64,000 nt of DNA from Vicinamibacterales bacterium (lineage in GTDB: Bacteria; Acidobacteriota; Vicinamibacteria; Vicinamibacterales; UBA2999): the NCBI GenBank assembly GCA_030680175.1, contig JAUXWO010000089.1, positions 20,687 through 84,686 on the forward strand, written 5' to 3'. The notes beneath the pieces were generated by a model. It searched no databases and was not told the DNA's origin. It was given only the letters and a program-made list of their open reading frames with translations. The position numbers and the translations under genes were made by a program. The number at the start of each line of letters is the position of its first letter. The first letter of the stretch is position 1. Shown here piece after piece: positions 45,707 through 56,026 of the stretch.

Positions 45707-46891
45707 ATGCCTGAGGCTGCGCTCCGTGAGCCGTCCCGGTCATCGACGCGCCGCCAGGTGATTGCGCCTGTCGCGTGGGGTGCCGGCGCCACCCTGGTCC
45801 TGTCGGTGCTCATCCTCGTCGGCTCGCGCAACCTCGCGCACTTCGACGCCGCCCTCGTGGGCTACACGTTCTCCGTCTTGTTCGCCACATTCGGCCTGAC
45901 CTATCGCTACGCGATGTGGCTGCAGCGCCCGCCCACGGCCATGTACTGGAGGCGCGGCTGGCAGGCGTTCCTGCGGCCGGGGTGGCGGCGGCGCAACGCC
46001 GGCATGTGGTTCCGCCGCGTCGCGGAGGACGTCGTCGCCAACCGTTTCATCTTCGCGCGCAATCGCCTGCGCGGGCTCACCCACATGCTCATCATGTGGG
46101 GATGCCTGATCGCCGTGGCGATCACGTTTCCTCTCGTCTTCGGCTGGCTGCACTTCCGTCCGGTGCCTGGCGATCTGTCCCTCTACGAGGCGGTCGCGTT
46201 CGGCTTTCCGGCGTTCCGGTTTCCGCACGATTCGGCCATCGCCTTCTTCCTGTTCCACGGGCTGGTGTGGGCGTCATTCCTGGTGATTGCCGGTGTGATG
46301 CTGGCCGTGCGGCGGCGGATGCGGGACGAGGGTGCGGCCGCGGTCCAGCGGTTCGCCGAGGACTTCATGCCGCTCATCCTCCTGTTCGCCGTCAGCCTCA
46401 CGGGGCTGATGCTCACCGCGAGCTACACGTGGATGGGGGGCTACGCCTACACGTTCATCGCGATTCTTCATGCGATCACGGTGATCGGCACGTTCCTCTG
46501 GCTGCCGTTCGGGAAGTTCTTCCACATCTTTCAGCGGCCGGCGCAACTGGGCGTCGGATTCTACAAGGACGCCGGGCGGGCCCAGGCACTGGCGCACTGC
46601 AGGCGCTGTGGCCATGCGTTCAGCTCGCGCATGCACATCGAGGACTTGATTGAGGTCGAGCACCAGTTGGGGTTCACGTACGAGATCCCCGGTGACGACG
46701 GCCACTACCAGTGGATCTGTCCTCGCTGCCGGCGCGCGTCGCTGGCGATGGCACAGGGCGCGCTGTGGCGGGGTCGACGGGGGGGCACACCACTGCCCGA
46801 CACGCGCCCGCTGCCGATGCCCGTCCACGTCAATCCCGGGCTGCGCCAGGGTCCGCTCGGGGTTGAAGACGCCGACAATTTCTACCCGTAG
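45707..46891 (+). CDS. six-span membrane cytochrome-like protein with CxxC tail
   Basis: 394 residues from ATG 45707 (an upstream in-frame ATG at 45638 is less likely). Six hydrophobic spans lie within the first 290 residues, with histidines in spans ([27 protein letters not shown]) suited to b-type heme ligation, as in NarI-like quinol-oxidising subunits. The C-terminal soluble part has two Cys pairs (HCRRCGHAF and CPRCRRAS). It heads the molybdoenzyme operon and probably delivers quinol electrons to it. Confidence 0.72.
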   Translation: MPEAALREPSRSSTRRQVIAPVAWGAGATLVLSVLILVGSRNLAHFDAALVGYTFSVLFATFGLTYRYAMWLQRPPTAMYWRRGWQAFLRPGWRRRNAGMWFRRVAEDVVANRFIFARNRLRGLTHMLIMWGCLIAVAITFPLVFGWLHFRPVPGDLSLYEAVAFGFPAFRFPHDSAIAFFLFHGLVWASFLVIAGVMLAVRRRMRDEGAAAVQRFAEDFMPLILLFAVSLTGLMLTASYTWMGGYAYTFIAILHAITVIGTFLWLPFGKFFHIFQRPAQLGVGFYKDAGRAQALAHCRRCGHAFSSRMHIEDLIEVEHQLGFTYEIPGDDGHYQWICPRCRRASLAMAQGALWRGRRGGTPLPDTRPLPMPVHVNPGLRQGPLGVEDADNFYP

Positions 46892-46932
46892 CCCCACCGT
46901 CGTGACAGACACTGCAGGAGCACGCTGCCCAT

Positions 46933-49224
46933 ATGAACGGTCCGGCTCGCACGACTGACACGACCCCGCCCCTCGATCGGGAGACCATCGGGGCATTCGG
47001 ACCGCATCTCGCCTACGCCAAAGACGGCCGGCTCGACACCGGTATCGAGCCCGACAAGTACGTCAAGACACACTGCTGCTTCTGTGGCCAGCAGTGCGGG
47101 ATGCAGCTCAAGGTCAAGGACAACGTCGTCATCGGCGTGGAGCCGTGGTACGAGTTCCCCTTCAACAAGGGGATGATGTGCCCCAAAGGCATCAAGCGCT
47201 ACCTGCAGCAGGCACACCCCGATCGCCTCCTTCATGCCTACGCGAAGGACGCCGGCGCGACCGGCGGGTTTCGAGCGATGGCGTACGACGCGGCGATCCG
47301 CCAGACGGCCGAGGCCATCGATCGCATCCAGAGCACCCACGGGAACGATGCCTTCGCCGTGCTCTCCGGCGCCAGCCTGACCACGGAGAAGACGTACGTG
47401 ATGGGCAAGTTCGCCCACATGTGCCTGCGCACGGCGCACATCGACTACAACGGCCGGCTCTGCATGGTGAGCGCCGCGGCGGGCAACAAGAAGGCGTTCG
47501 GGATCGATCGCGCCGCCAATCCCTGGGAAGACATCCTTGGCGCCGGCGTCATCCTGGTGAGCGGCGCCAACATCGCCGAGTGCGCGCCCATCACCACGAA
47601 CTACGTCTGGCAGGCGCGCGAGCAGGGCGCGAAGGTCATCGTCGTGGACCCGCGCATCACGCCGATCGCGCGCACCTGTGACCTGTTCCTGCCGGTCAAG
47701 CCGGGGCGCGACACGGCGCTCTTCAACGGGATCCTGCACCTGATGATCGAGCACGACTGGATCGATCACGCCTTCCTCGAGCAGCACACGGTGGGGTTCG
47801 AGGCGGTCGCGGCGTCCGTGCGCGAATGGACACCGCAGCGGACCGCGGAGGTGACCGGCATCGCGGTGAAATCGATCCAGCAGGCCGCCGAATGGTGGGG
47901 CACCGCCGAGACGAGCTTCCTGTGTCACGCGCGCGGGCTGGAGCATCACAGCAACGGCGTGAAGAACGTGATGAGCGCCATCAACATCGTGCTGGCGTCC
48001 GGCCGCATCGGCCGGCCGAACTGCGGATACGCGACGATTACCGGGCAGGGCAACGGCCAGGGCGGACGCGAGCATGGCCAGAAGTGCGACCAGCTGCCCG
48101 GCGGGCGCGACCTCGCCAACCCTGAGCACCGCGAGTACGTGGCCGGCGTGTGGGGGATGGATCCGGCCGCGCTCCCGCAGCCCGGCGTCGACGCCTACGA
48201 GATCATCCGCAAGATCGACACCGGCGAGATCAAGGGACTGCTGAGCCTCTGCTTCAACCCGGTCGTCTCCCTGCCGGACAGCCACTTCGTCCGGCAGGCG
48301 CTCGAGAAGCTCGACTTCTATGTCGTGATCGATTTCTTCCTGAGCGAAAGCGCCCGCTACGCTCACATCGTCCTCCCAGGCTCCCTGCACGAGGAGGACG
48401 AAGGCACCGTCACGCAGACCGAAGGGCGCGTCGTCAGGATCAACAAGGCGGTGGAGTGCCCAGGCGAGGCGCGGCCGGATTGGCAGATCATCCAGGACAT
48501 CGCGAAGGCCCTGGGCCGGGAACAGGGGCTCACGTTCGAGAGCCCGAGGGAGATGTTCGAGGAACTGCGCGTGGCCTCCAAGGGGGGGATCGCGGACTAC
48601 TCCGGGATCAGCTATGAACGCATCGAGGAGCACTACGGCGTGTTCTGGCCGTGCCCGAGCGACGTGCCCGACGGCGTCCCGCTGCCGGGGCCGCAGGGCA
48701 CGGTGCGGCTGTTCGAGCCCGGGTCGTGGAATCCTGTCGCCAGGGGCGCCGGGCCGTTCTACTTCCCCGACGGCAAGGCCCGTCTGAACGTCACGCCCTA
48801 CGTAGGGCCGGCCGAAGACGTGGACGAGGAGTTTCCGATCATCCTCACCACCGGCCGGGTCGTCAGCCAGTTCCTGTCGGGGAATCAGACCCGGCGCATC
48901 GGCCCCCTTGTCGATCACTGTCCGGAGCCGCGGATCGAGATGCACCCCCGCCTGGCGGCGCGACTGGGCATCGCCGACGGCGACTGGGCGACGGCCGAGA
49001 GCCGCCGTGGCCACTGCACGTTGCGCGCGTCGGTCGTCACGACGATCCGGCCCGACACGGTGTTCATCCCGTACCACTGGCCGGGGCGCAAGAGCGCCAA
49101 CCAGTTGACGATTGCGGCCCAGGATCCGATCTCGAAGATCCCGGAGTACAAGGTGTGCGCGGTGCGGGTACGGAAGGCGGATGCGCCGCCCGAGTACGCC
49201 GCGGCCCTCGAGCCGCAGCAGTAG
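46933..49224 (+). CDS. molybdopterin oxidoreductase (NasA/NapA/FdhF-like)
   Basis: 763 residues. An N-terminal [4Fe-4S] motif [13 protein letters not shown] with a fourth Cys in [13 protein letters not shown]; the molybdenum-ligand region reads [18 protein letters not shown] (Cys ligand), as in assimilatory and periplasmic nitrate reductases. Later motifs include [20 protein letters not shown] and [17 protein letters not shown] of the C-terminal molybdopterin dinucleotide-binding domain. There is no Tat signal, so the enzyme is cytoplasmic. With ferredoxin, Rieske and membrane subunits it looks like a nitrate-reductase-like complex. The substrate is inferred. Confidence 0.85.
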   Translation: MNGPARTTDTTPPLDRETIGAFGPHLAYAKDGRLDTGIEPDKYVKTHCCFCGQQCGMQLKVKDNVVIGVEPWYEFPFNKGMMCPKGIKRYLQQAHPDRLLHAYAKDAGATGGFRAMAYDAAIRQTAEAIDRIQSTHGNDAFAVLSGASLTTEKTYVMGKFAHMCLRTAHIDYNGRLCMVSAAAGNKKAFGIDRAANPWEDILGAGVILVSGANIAECAPITTNYVWQAREQGAKVIVVDPRITPIARTCDLFLPVKPGRDTALFNGILHLMIEHDWIDHAFLEQHTVGFEAVAASVREWTPQRTAEVTGIAVKSIQQAAEWWGTAETSFLCHARGLEHHSNGVKNVMSAINIVLASGRIGRPNCGYATITGQGNGQGGREHGQKCDQLPGGRDLANPEHREYVAGVWGMDPAALPQPGVDAYEIIRKIDTGEIKGLLSLCFNPVVSLPDSHFVRQALEKLDFYVVIDFFLSESARYAHIVLPGSLHEEDEGTVTQTEGRVVRINKAVECPGEARPDWQIIQDIAKALGREQGLTFESPREMFEELRVASKGGIADYSGISYERIEEHYGVFWPCPSDVPDGVPLPGPQGTVRLFEPGSWNPVARGAGPFYFPDGKARLNVTPYVGPAEDVDEEFPIILTTGRVVSQFLSGNQTRRIGPLVDHCPEPRIEMHPRLAARLGIADGDWATAESRRGHCTLRASVVTTIRPDTVFIPYHWPGRKSANQLTIAAQDPISKIPEYKVCAVRVRKADAPPEYAAALEPQQ

Positions 49225-49240
49225 CGAGGTGTCCTGACCC

Positions 49241-49885
49241 ATGCCTGTTCCAGACGCTCTCGAGTTCTTCATCGACCCGGGCCGCTGTATCGGCTGCCAG
49301 GCCTGCATTCAGGCCTGCACCGAGTGCGACACGCACAAGGGCCAGTCGATGATTCAGCTCGACTACGTGGATCGCGCGCACTCGACGCAGACGGTGCCCG
49401 TGGTCTGCCTGCACTGCGACTCGCCCACGTGCGCGGAGGTCTGTCCGGCCGACGCGATCAAGCGCACCGAAGACGGCATCGTCCAGACGGCCCGCAAACC
49501 GCGGTGTATTGCGTGCAACAACTGCGTCCTGGCCTGCCCCTTCGGCGTTCCGAAGATGCAGACCAAGATGAACCTCATGATGAAGTGCGACATGTGTTAC
49601 GACCGCACGTCGGTCGGGCTGAAGCCGTGGTGCGCGTCGGCCTGTCCAAGCCAGGCGTTGGCGTTCGGCACGCGGGAAGAGATGGCGCGCCTCCGCCCGC
49701 ACGCGAAGCCGGTCAACACCTTTCAGTTCGGGAGGCAGACCATTCGCACCAAGGTGAACATCATGGTGCCGCGCGACGCGCCCACGGACATCGTGGACGT
49801 GACGGCGTCGATGCACGAGCCCACCATCGGCCGCGAGATCCTCGACGATGTGTTCATGGAGAGACCAGACGGCGGTGACGCATGA
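49241..49885 (+). CDS. four-cluster ferredoxin-type electron-transfer subunit
   Basis: 214 residues with four Cys groups: [47 protein letters not shown] and CDMCYD...[11 protein letters not shown]. This is the NrfC/DmsB/HybA layout of [4Fe-4S] subunits that shuttle electrons between a membrane anchor and a molybdoenzyme. It follows the molybdoenzyme by 16 bases and overlaps the Rieske gene by 4. Confidence 0.92.
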   Translation: MPVPDALEFFIDPGRCIGCQACIQACTECDTHKGQSMIQLDYVDRAHSTQTVPVVCLHCDSPTCAEVCPADAIKRTEDGIVQTARKPRCIACNNCVLACPFGVPKMQTKMNLMMKCDMCYDRTSVGLKPWCASACPSQALAFGTREEMARLRPHAKPVNTFQFGRQTIRTKVNIMVPRDAPTDIVDVTASMHEPTIGREILDDVFMERPDGGDA

Positions 49886-50454
49886 TTCAGAGTCAGCGCG
49901 GGGTTGACGGACCACGGGACCTCGATCACGGGACCGTGCCTCCCGACGGCCGTCCACTGGCCGATCAGCCGAAGTGGCGTCAGGACTTCCCCATCGACTG
50001 GGCGCAGGACGAGTACGTCTCGCGTCGAGAGCTCGTCAAGTTCATGGTGCTGACGAGCGCGGCGCTGGCGGTCGGGCAGTTCTGGATTGTGCTCAAGAGC
50101 GCCTTCAGCCGGCACCCGGCGCCGGTGGCTGGTGAGCCGATTGCCCAGGTGGACGAACTGCCCATCGGCGGCGCCAAAACGTTCACCTACCCCGAAGGCA
50201 GCACACCAAGGCTTCTCGTCCGCACGGGCGCGACCGCCTTCGTTGCCTACGACCAACAGTGCACCCACCTCCTGTGCCCTGTGGTACCGGCGTTCGACGC
50301 CGGCCGCCTCCACTGCCCCTGCCACAATGGCTGGTTCGATCTCGAGACCGGCCAGCCCGTGTCTGGGCCGCCGCGCCGGGCGCTGCCACGGGTGCGGCTG
50401 GAGGTGCGGAACGGCACGGTGTACGCGACGGGCGTTGAGGGATCGACGACATGA
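49882..50454 (+). CDS. Rieske [2Fe-2S] protein with N-terminal membrane anchor
   Basis: 190 residues. One hydrophobic span at about 55-75 ([18 protein letters not shown]) is followed by a soluble Rieske domain with ligands CTHLLCPV and [22 protein letters not shown] before the span resembles the lead-in of cytochrome bc Rieske anchors, though no twin-Arg is visible. It probably accepts or relays electrons within the molybdoenzyme complex. Start and stop overlap both neighbours. Confidence 0.9.
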   Translation: MIQSQRGVDGPRDLDHGTVPPDGRPLADQPKWRQDFPIDWAQDEYVSRRELVKFMVLTSAALAVGQFWIVLKSAFSRHPAPVAGEPIAQVDELPIGGAKTFTYPEGSTPRLLVRTGATAFVAYDQQCTHLLCPVVPAFDAGRLHCPCHNGWFDLETGQPVSGPPRRALPRVRLEVRNGTVYATGVEGSTT

Positions 50455-50678
50455 TGCGCCGTCTCCGGATGGTCCGGGCCCAGCGGATGGTGATCGTCAA
50501 CGCCATGCTCGCCTTCGTGGTGCTGATTGTCATCCTGCAGCTCTGGCTCCTGACCGCGACGATGAACGCCTACCTCGGGGGCGACACCGGCACGCTGGTG
50601 CCGGCGGCGGTCGCCAGCCTCGCATGCCTCGGCCTCAATGCCGGGTTGCTCTGGTACCTGTTCGGGCTGGACCGATGA
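50451..50678 (+). CDS. DUF6755-like two-span membrane protein
   Basis: 75 residues: [20 protein letters not shown] starts a first span, [20 protein letters not shown] forms a loop, then a second span. This matches DUF6755-like proteins that accompany Rieske/4Fe-4S/molybdoenzyme clusters. It is likely a small anchor or assembly subunit. It overlaps the genes on both sides by 4 bases. Confidence 0.7.
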   Translation: MMRRLRMVRAQRMVIVNAMLAFVVLIVILQLWLLTATMNAYLGGDTGTLVPAAVASLACLGLNAGLLWYLFGLDR

Positions 50679-51736
50679 ACGACCCGCCGGCCGGCACGGC
50701 CGGGCCCCGTCTCGCCGGCGCCGTCGAGCACCTCTTCCCCGGCTACTTCGCCCTGGTCATGGCGACGGGGATCGTGTCGACCGCGGCGTACGTGCTGCAG
50801 ATGCCGCGCATCGCGTGGGCGCTGCTCGCCATCAATGTCATCGCCTACGCGGTGTTGATGGTCATGCTCGCGACCCGGCTCGTGGCCTACTTCCCGCGCG
50901 TGCTCGCGGACCTGAACAGCCACGCGCGGGGCCCGGGCTTCTTCACGGTGGTGGCCGGGACCTGTGTGCTGGGTAGCGAAATCCTGCTCTTGACGGGCCG
51001 GGCCGGAGCAGCCCACGCGCTGTGGATCGCCGGCATCGTGCTCTGGGTGGTGGTGATGTACGCGTTCTTCACGGCGACGGTGGTCCGCGAATCGAAGCCG
51101 ACGCTCGAGACCGGCATCAATGGCGCGTGGCTCCTCGGCATCGTGGCGACCCAGTCCGTGTCCATTCTGGGGACCCAGCTCGCGCCGGGCGTCGAGGGCG
51201 GGCGCGAGGGGGTCCTGTTCTTCGCGCTGTGCATGTACCTGCTGGGGGCCATGCTCTACCTCACGATCATCACGCTCATCTTCTATCGATTCACGTTCGT
51301 GGCGCTGACCGCGGACCAGATGACGCCTCCCTACTGGATCAATATGGGCGCGGTCGCCATCACCACGCTGGCGGGGTCTTCGCTCCTGATCCACGCGGAT
51401 CACTGGCCCTTCCTGGTGATGCTCCGCCCGTTCGTGGCCGGCTTCACGCTGTTCTTCTGGGCCACCGCGACGTGGTGGATTCCGCTGCTGCTGATCCTCG
51501 GCGTGTGGCGGCACATCGTCCGGCGTGTTCCGTTGCGGTACGACCCTCAGTACTGGGGCATGGTGTTTCCGATTGGCATGTACACGGTCTGCACCGTGAG
51601 ACTGGTCGAGGCCATGCAGCTGGAGTTCCTCTCGATCATTCCGCAGGTCACCGTGTACTTCGCCCTGGCGGCCTGGGCCGTCACGTTCGCCGGGATGATG
51701 CATCACCTGTGGCGCGGGGTGCCGAGGGGCGTCTGA
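50675..51736 (+). CDS. SLAC1/TehA-family anion channel or transporter
   Basis: 353 residues from ATG 50675 (ATGA overlap). About ten hydrophobic spans; the first, [20 protein letters not shown], is the family signature, and the conserved pore Phe may lie in span five to six. Members conduct nitrate, chloride, sulfite or dicarboxylates. Within a nitrate-reductase-like operon, anion uptake or efflux is the obvious role, but the ion is not determined. Confidence 0.85.
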   Translation: MNDPPAGTAGPRLAGAVEHLFPGYFALVMATGIVSTAAYVLQMPRIAWALLAINVIAYAVLMVMLATRLVAYFPRVLADLNSHARGPGFFTVVAGTCVLGSEILLLTGRAGAAHALWIAGIVLWVVVMYAFFTATVVRESKPTLETGINGAWLLGIVATQSVSILGTQLAPGVEGGREGVLFFALCMYLLGAMLYLTIITLIFYRFTFVALTADQMTPPYWINMGAVAITTLAGSSLLIHADHWPFLVMLRPFVAGFTLFFWATATWWIPLLLILGVWRHIVRRVPLRYDPQYWGMVFPIGMYTVCTVRLVEAMQLEFLSIIPQVTVYFALAAWAVTFAGMMHHLWRGVPRGV

Positions 51737-51848
51737 CGGCCCGGCCGAACGCCCACTGCGACGCGCCCGAGGCGCCCGGCCAGGCCGCAACGCGGCGCTC
51801 GGCTGAAGGTGTCAGGCCGTTATGAGATACCTTTGGGAAGGAGCCAGG

Positions 51849-51986
51849 ATGAGCATCACAGACGTCACCACACTCAGTGTCCGTCGTGCCTTGGCTCGGG
51901 TGTCTACGCGGACTGGACATCGGTGGCCGGCCGCGCTGGCCGGCGTGTGGCGGGCCGCCCGTGGCGGAGCCGAGGTGGGGCCGTGA
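51849..51986 (+). CDS. 45-residue basic protein, first gene of the flavoprotein operon
   Basis: ATG 51849 follows AAGGAG at good spacing and encodes MSITDVTTLSVRRALARVST through HRWPAALAGVWRAARGGAEV, ending in GP. The flavoprotein gene starts inside its stop (GTGA), a typical sign of coupled genes. An amphipathic helix is plausible; no family is recognised. Confidence 0.5.
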   Translation: MSITDVTTLSVRRALARVSTRTGHRWPAALAGVWRAARGGAEVGP

Positions 51987-53437
51987 GCCGCGTCGTGGTG
52001 CTGGGGGCGGGCATCTCCGGCCATACGGCGGCCAGCTTCCTGCGGAAGTGGCTGGGCCGGGGCGACGAGGTCGTCGTCGTCTCGCCCAAGCCCGACTACA
52101 ACTGGATTCCTTCCAACATCTGGGTCGGCGTCGGACTGATGACGCCGGCAGACGTCACGTTTCCGCTCGCCCCGGTCTACGCGCGGCACGGCATCGACTT
52201 CCGGCAGGCGCGGGCGGTCGAGATCCATCCGGAGGGACGCGAGAGCGACCCCTCGCCGTTCGTCGTGGTGGAATCCACGCGCCCGGGCCACGAGGGCGAG
52301 CGCGAGGATCTGCGCTACGACTTCCTGATCAACGCCACGGGGCCGAAGCTCAACTTCGGCGCCACACCCGGCCTCGGCCCCGACGGCCACAGCCTGTCCG
52401 TGTGTACGGAGACGCACGCGCACGAGACGTCGCGCCAGCTCGACGAGCTCGTCGCCCGCATGCGGCTCGGGGAGCGAAAGCGCTTCCTCGTGGGCACGGG
52501 CCACGGGGCGTGCACCTGCGAGGGCGCCGCGTTCGAGTACATCGTGAACCTCGAGTTCGAGCTGCGCACGCGCGGCGTCCGCGACCGGGCGGACATCTGG
52601 TGGCTCTCGAACGAGTACGAGCTGGGCGACTTCGGCATGGGGGGCATCCACCTGGAGCAGGGCGGATTCGTGACGCCGAGCAAGATCTTCACGGAGTCGC
52701 TGTTTGCCGAGCGCGGCCTGCGCTGGATCACCCGCGCCCACGTGCGCGAGGTCGAACAGGGGCGTGCGCACTACGAAACGCTCGACGGCGCGCAGCGCAC
52801 CATGGACTTCGATTTCGCCATGCTGCTGCCGCCGTTTTCCGGCGTCGGGATCACGGCGGTCGACCGGCACGGCGCGGACATCACGCCGCGCCTCTTCCAG
52901 CCGAACGGCTTCATGAAGGTCGATGCGGACTACACGCCGAGGCCCTTCGAGCAGTGGTCCCCCAGGGACTGGCCGCGCACGTACCAGTCGCCGGCCTATC
53001 CGACGGTCTTCGCGGCCGGCATTGCCTTCGCGCCGCCGCATGCGATCTCACGGCCGCGCCAGACGCCGAGCGGCGCGCCCATTGCCCCGGCGCCCCCCCG
53101 GACAGGCATGCCCTCCGCCACCATCGGCAAGGCGGTGGCGCGCAGCATCGTCGACATGCTAGGTGGAGCCCCCGCGCCCACGCACGAGGCGTCGATGGCC
53201 AACATGGGCGCGGCCTGCATCGCCTCCGCCGGCGCGAGCCTGGTGAAGGGCACGGCCGCCTCGATGACGGTGTTTCCCATCGTGCCCGACTACGAGCGGT
53301 ATCCCGGCTCGGGACGCGACCGCCGATTCACGTTTGGCGAGATTGGCCTGGCGGGCCACTGGATCAAGATCCTGTTGCACCACGCGTTTCTCCACAAGGC
53401 CCGGCTGCGGCCCGGGTGGAGCCTGATTCCGGAGTGA
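51983..53437 (+). CDS. sulfide:quinone oxidoreductase-like flavoprotein
   Basis: 484 residues from GTG 51983, which follows GAGGTGGGG; longer in-frame extensions lack an SD. FAD motif VVVLGAGISGHTAASFL at the N-terminus, second GTGHGACTCEGAAFEYIVNL near residue 172 with the Cys pair seen in this SQR branch, and a C-terminal region with GAACIASAGASLVKG and FPIVPDYERYP. These enzymes oxidise sulfide and reduce quinone at the membrane. The flanking small genes probably encode partners or anchors. Confidence 0.82.
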   Translation: MSRVVVLGAGISGHTAASFLRKWLGRGDEVVVVSPKPDYNWIPSNIWVGVGLMTPADVTFPLAPVYARHGIDFRQARAVEIHPEGRESDPSPFVVVESTRPGHEGEREDLRYDFLINATGPKLNFGATPGLGPDGHSLSVCTETHAHETSRQLDELVARMRLGERKRFLVGTGHGACTCEGAAFEYIVNLEFELRTRGVRDRADIWWLSNEYELGDFGMGGIHLEQGGFVTPSKIFTESLFAERGLRWITRAHVREVEQGRAHYETLDGAQRTMDFDFAMLLPPFSGVGITAVDRHGADITPRLFQPNGFMKVDADYTPRPFEQWSPRDWPRTYQSPAYPTVFAAGIAFAPPHAISRPRQTPSGAPIAPAPPRTGMPSATIGKAVARSIVDMLGGAPAPTHEASMANMGAACIASAGASLVKGTAASMTVFPIVPDYERYPGSGRDRRFTFGEIGLAGHWIKILLHHAFLHKARLRPGWSLIPE

Positions 53438-53443
53438 ACGACG

Positions 53444-53611
53444 ATGACTGACCGCGACGCCCCGCAGCCGGAGGAACTCGGTGAGCAGTTCTCGTACGCC
53501 ACGGTGCCGACGCGGAGGACCCGGTGGCTGCGGACGTTCATCCCGTGGCAGCTGGTGCGATTCGTGGTCATCAACCTCAAGATGCTGCGATTGCTTCGGC
53601 GCGGGCATTGA
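53444..53611 (+). CDS. 55-residue protein coupled to the SQR-like gene
   Basis: ATG 53444 starts 6 bases after the flavoprotein stop. The product reads MTDRDAPQPEELGEQFSYAT, then RTRWLRTFIPWQLVRF and VVINLKMLRLLRRGH. The hydrophobic, basic C-terminal half could lie on the membrane and recruit the flavoprotein. Similar small genes are known beside SQR-like genes. Confidence 0.6.
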   Translation: MTDRDAPQPEELGEQFSYATVPTRRTRWLRTFIPWQLVRFVVINLKMLRLLRRGH

Positions 53612-53685
53612 TCCGGCTCCGCGACCAGCTCGCGGGGCCGTCCGCGTTCGGCTTGCGGCGCGCAGGAACACGGAGCGGCCGCCTC

Positions 53686-54033
53686 CTAGCTCTCTTGCGT
53701 CGGTGACGCCTCAAGCAGCGCCGTCACGGCACTGTCCAGTGCGTGGAGGTCTCGCTCGACGACGCGCCAGACGAGTCTCAAGTCGACGCCGAAGTACGCG
53801 TGGCTCAGGTGATCGCGCATGCCGGCGATCTGCCGCCAGGGAATCTCTGGATGTCGGCGCCGGGTGGGCTCCGAGAGCTGCTTGACTGCCTCGCCGATCA
53901 CCTCGAGCTTTCGAATGATCGCATCCTGCCGCATGCGGTCCCCGAGGAACACCGGCTCGCCCACGGCTGCATAGATCCTGATGTCGGCGATCGCCTCCTG
54001 GATGTGACCGAGGTACAGCCGTTCGTCTTTCAC
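53686..54033 (-). CDS. hepT: HEPN-domain toxin, HepT-like
   Basis: 115 residues of the DUF86/HepT family. The HEPN RNase-type motif R-x4-6-H is present in MRDHLSHAYFGVDLRLVW, with the HAY(F) context that MntA-type partners AMPylate. IIRKLEVIGEAVKQLSE is a conserved helix. It overlaps the nucleotidyltransferase gene by 4 bases, forming a standard type VII toxin-antitoxin pair. Confidence 0.9.
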   Translation of the reverse strand: MKDERLYLGHIQEAIADIRIYAAVGEPVFLGDRMRQDAIIRKLEVIGEAVKQLSEPTRRRHPEIPWRQIAGMRDHLSHAYFGVDLRLVWRVVERDLHALDSAVTALLEASPTQES

Positions 54034-54347
54034 AGGGCGTGGGCCTCGGCGGCGATCCGCTGCCGCATCGACGGAGCGAGGCTCTCCTCCGTCAGCACGT
54101 CCACGCGTCGGCGAAGCAGCGCTTCCAGCTCCTGTGCCAACGCCACCAAGTCGAGCAGCGAACGGTCCCGCCCCATCTCGACGAGGAGGTCGATGTCGCT
54201 GTCCGGCCTGTCGTCACCTCGCGCCATCGACCCGAATACCCGCACATTTCGTGCGCCGTGCCGGGCCGCGGCCTCGAGAATCGCGTTCCGATTTCGCTCG
54301 ACGTACTGTGTCATGGCCTCGACCTCGTGAATCGACGAATACATCAC
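54030..54347 (-). CDS. mntA: minimal nucleotidyltransferase antitoxin, MntA-like
   Basis: 105 residues with the nucleotidyltransferase motif VRVFGSMARGDDRPDSDIDL (GS-x10-D-x-D). MntA enzymes AMPylate the tyrosine near the HepT active site and so neutralise it. The start at 54347 is a double ATG; an internal ATG 11 codons later is also possible. Confidence 0.9.
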   Translation of the reverse strand: MMYSSIHEVEAMTQYVERNRNAILEAAARHGARNVRVFGSMARGDDRPDSDIDLLVEMGRDRSLLDLVALAQELEALLRRRVDVLTEESLAPSMRQRIAAEAHAL

Positions 54348-54571
54348 TACCGTATTCTACGCCGCCATGGCGCTCACGGAGGCGAGGGACGCCTGAGACC
54401 CATGCGAGACAGTTGGCAGCGGCGGTGCCAATCGCACCACCGGTTCGACCGGGGCGAAGTCACGCGGGGAGCGCTTGGTCTCCCGTAACAGGCCGCGGCT
54501 GTGGTGCGCGCGGCGTGTTGAGGGCAGCACTCCCGGCATCGCCATGCCGCCTTCGGCACTACAATCCGCGG

Positions 54572-56002
54572 ATGACACGCTTCCTCCTGCTCCTCACGCT
54601 GGCCGCCGGCTCACTCGTGGTCGTGGGCGCCCAGGACCGCCCGCCGTTCCAGTCCGACTTCCCCGCCGAAGAGTTCACGGCGCGGCGCGGCCGCGTGATG
54701 GACGCCATCGGGTCGCAGGCCCTGGCCATCGTCCAGGGCGCGCCGGGTGTGGACGGGTTCAAGGTCTTCCGCCAGTCCAACGAGTTCTACTACCTGACCG
54801 GCCTCGAGTCGCCGCACGCCTACCTGGTGATCGACGGGCGCACGCGGCGCAGCACGCTCTATCTGACCCGACGCAACGAGGCGCTGGAGCGCAGCACCGG
54901 CGCCGTCTGGTCGGCAGAGGACGCGGCCGAGGTGATGCGGCTGACGGGCGTCGACGCGGTGGCGCCGGTCGAGCTGCTCTCGCGCCAGACGTTCACGTCC
55001 ACGATGCTGCGGGCGCCGCGGCCGCTGTTGTACGTGCCGTTCAGCCCCGCTGAGGGCGAGGCGCAGAGCCGCGATGAGCTGCTCGGCCATCAGGCCGGCG
55101 TGGCCGGCGATCCGTGGGACGGACGCCCGTCGCGCGAGGCGCATTTCCTCGGGCTGCTGGCGGACCGCTACCCGGCGCTCGAGCGGCGCGACCTCACACC
55201 GATCCTCGATACCCTGCGATCGACGAAGAGCGAGCGGGAGATTGCGCTGATCCGCAAGGCCTCGGTCCTGGCCGGTCTCGGCATTCTGGAGGCGATGAAG
55301 AGCACGCGCCCCGGCGTCCACGAGTACGAGGTGGCGGCCGTGGCGCGGTTCGTCTTCCTCGCCAACGGCGCCCGCTTCGAGGCGTACAACCCGATTGCCG
55401 GCGGCGGCACGAACGCGTGGATGGGCCATTACTCGCGCAACCTCGACCCGTTGAAGGCCGGCGACCTGATCCTGATGGACTACGGGCCCGACTATCGCTA
55501 CTACGCCAGTGACGTCACACGCGTGTGGCCCGTGAGCGGCACCTTCACGCCCGCGCAGCGGGCCCTCGTCACCTACATCCTCGAGTACCGCGCCGCGTTC
55601 TTCCGACACATCAAGGCGGGCGTGACGCCGGAGGAGGTGCTCGTCCTTGCGCGCCGCGACATGGAGCCGGTGCTGGCGAAGACGGCGTTCGCCAGCGAGC
55701 GCCACCGCAAGGCCGCCGAGGACATGTTGACGTTCCGCGGCCACCTGCAGCATCCCGTGGGCCTGACCGTCCATGACCCCGGCGCGATCTGGGGCAAGCC
55801 GTTTCACGAGGGCCAGGTGTTCACGGTGGACCCGATGATGTGGATCCCCGACGAGCGCCTCTACGTGCGGATGGAAGACACGATCGTCGTCACGACGGAC
55901 GGCCTCGAGAACTTCACCGGCTTCCTGGCAAGTACGGTCGAGGAGATCGAGGCCGTCATGACGCAGGAGGGGATGCTGGCACGGGTGCCGCGGCTGCCCT
56001 GA
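54572..56002 (+). CDS. secreted M24-family aminopeptidase P-like protein
   Basis: 476 residues with signal peptide MTRFLLLLTLAAGSLVVVGA. N-terminal creatinase-like domain (QALAIVQGAPGVDGFKVFRQ, NEFYYLTGLESPHAYLVIDG), then a pita-bread domain with metal ligands Asp in LILMDYGPDYRYYASDVTRV, His in HPVGLTVHDPG and Glu in YVRMEDTIVV. The fourth position, normally TxEP, is TVDP here, an Asp-for-Glu change that may be a family trait. It probably cleaves X-Pro peptides in the periplasm. Confidence 0.83.
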   Translation: MTRFLLLLTLAAGSLVVVGAQDRPPFQSDFPAEEFTARRGRVMDAIGSQALAIVQGAPGVDGFKVFRQSNEFYYLTGLESPHAYLVIDGRTRRSTLYLTRRNEALERSTGAVWSAEDAAEVMRLTGVDAVAPVELLSRQTFTSTMLRAPRPLLYVPFSPAEGEAQSRDELLGHQAGVAGDPWDGRPSREAHFLGLLADRYPALERRDLTPILDTLRSTKSEREIALIRKASVLAGLGILEAMKSTRPGVHEYEVAAVARFVFLANGARFEAYNPIAGGGTNAWMGHYSRNLDPLKAGDLILMDYGPDYRYYASDVTRVWPVSGTFTPAQRALVTYILEYRAAFFRHIKAGVTPEEVLVLARRDMEPVLAKTAFASERHRKAAEDMLTFRGHLQHPVGLTVHDPGAIWGKPFHEGQVFTVDPMMWIPDERLYVRMEDTIVVTTDGLENFTGFLASTVEEIEAVMTQEGMLARVPRLP

Positions 56003-56026
56003 CCAGCGGCCACGGACTCGAGCGAC

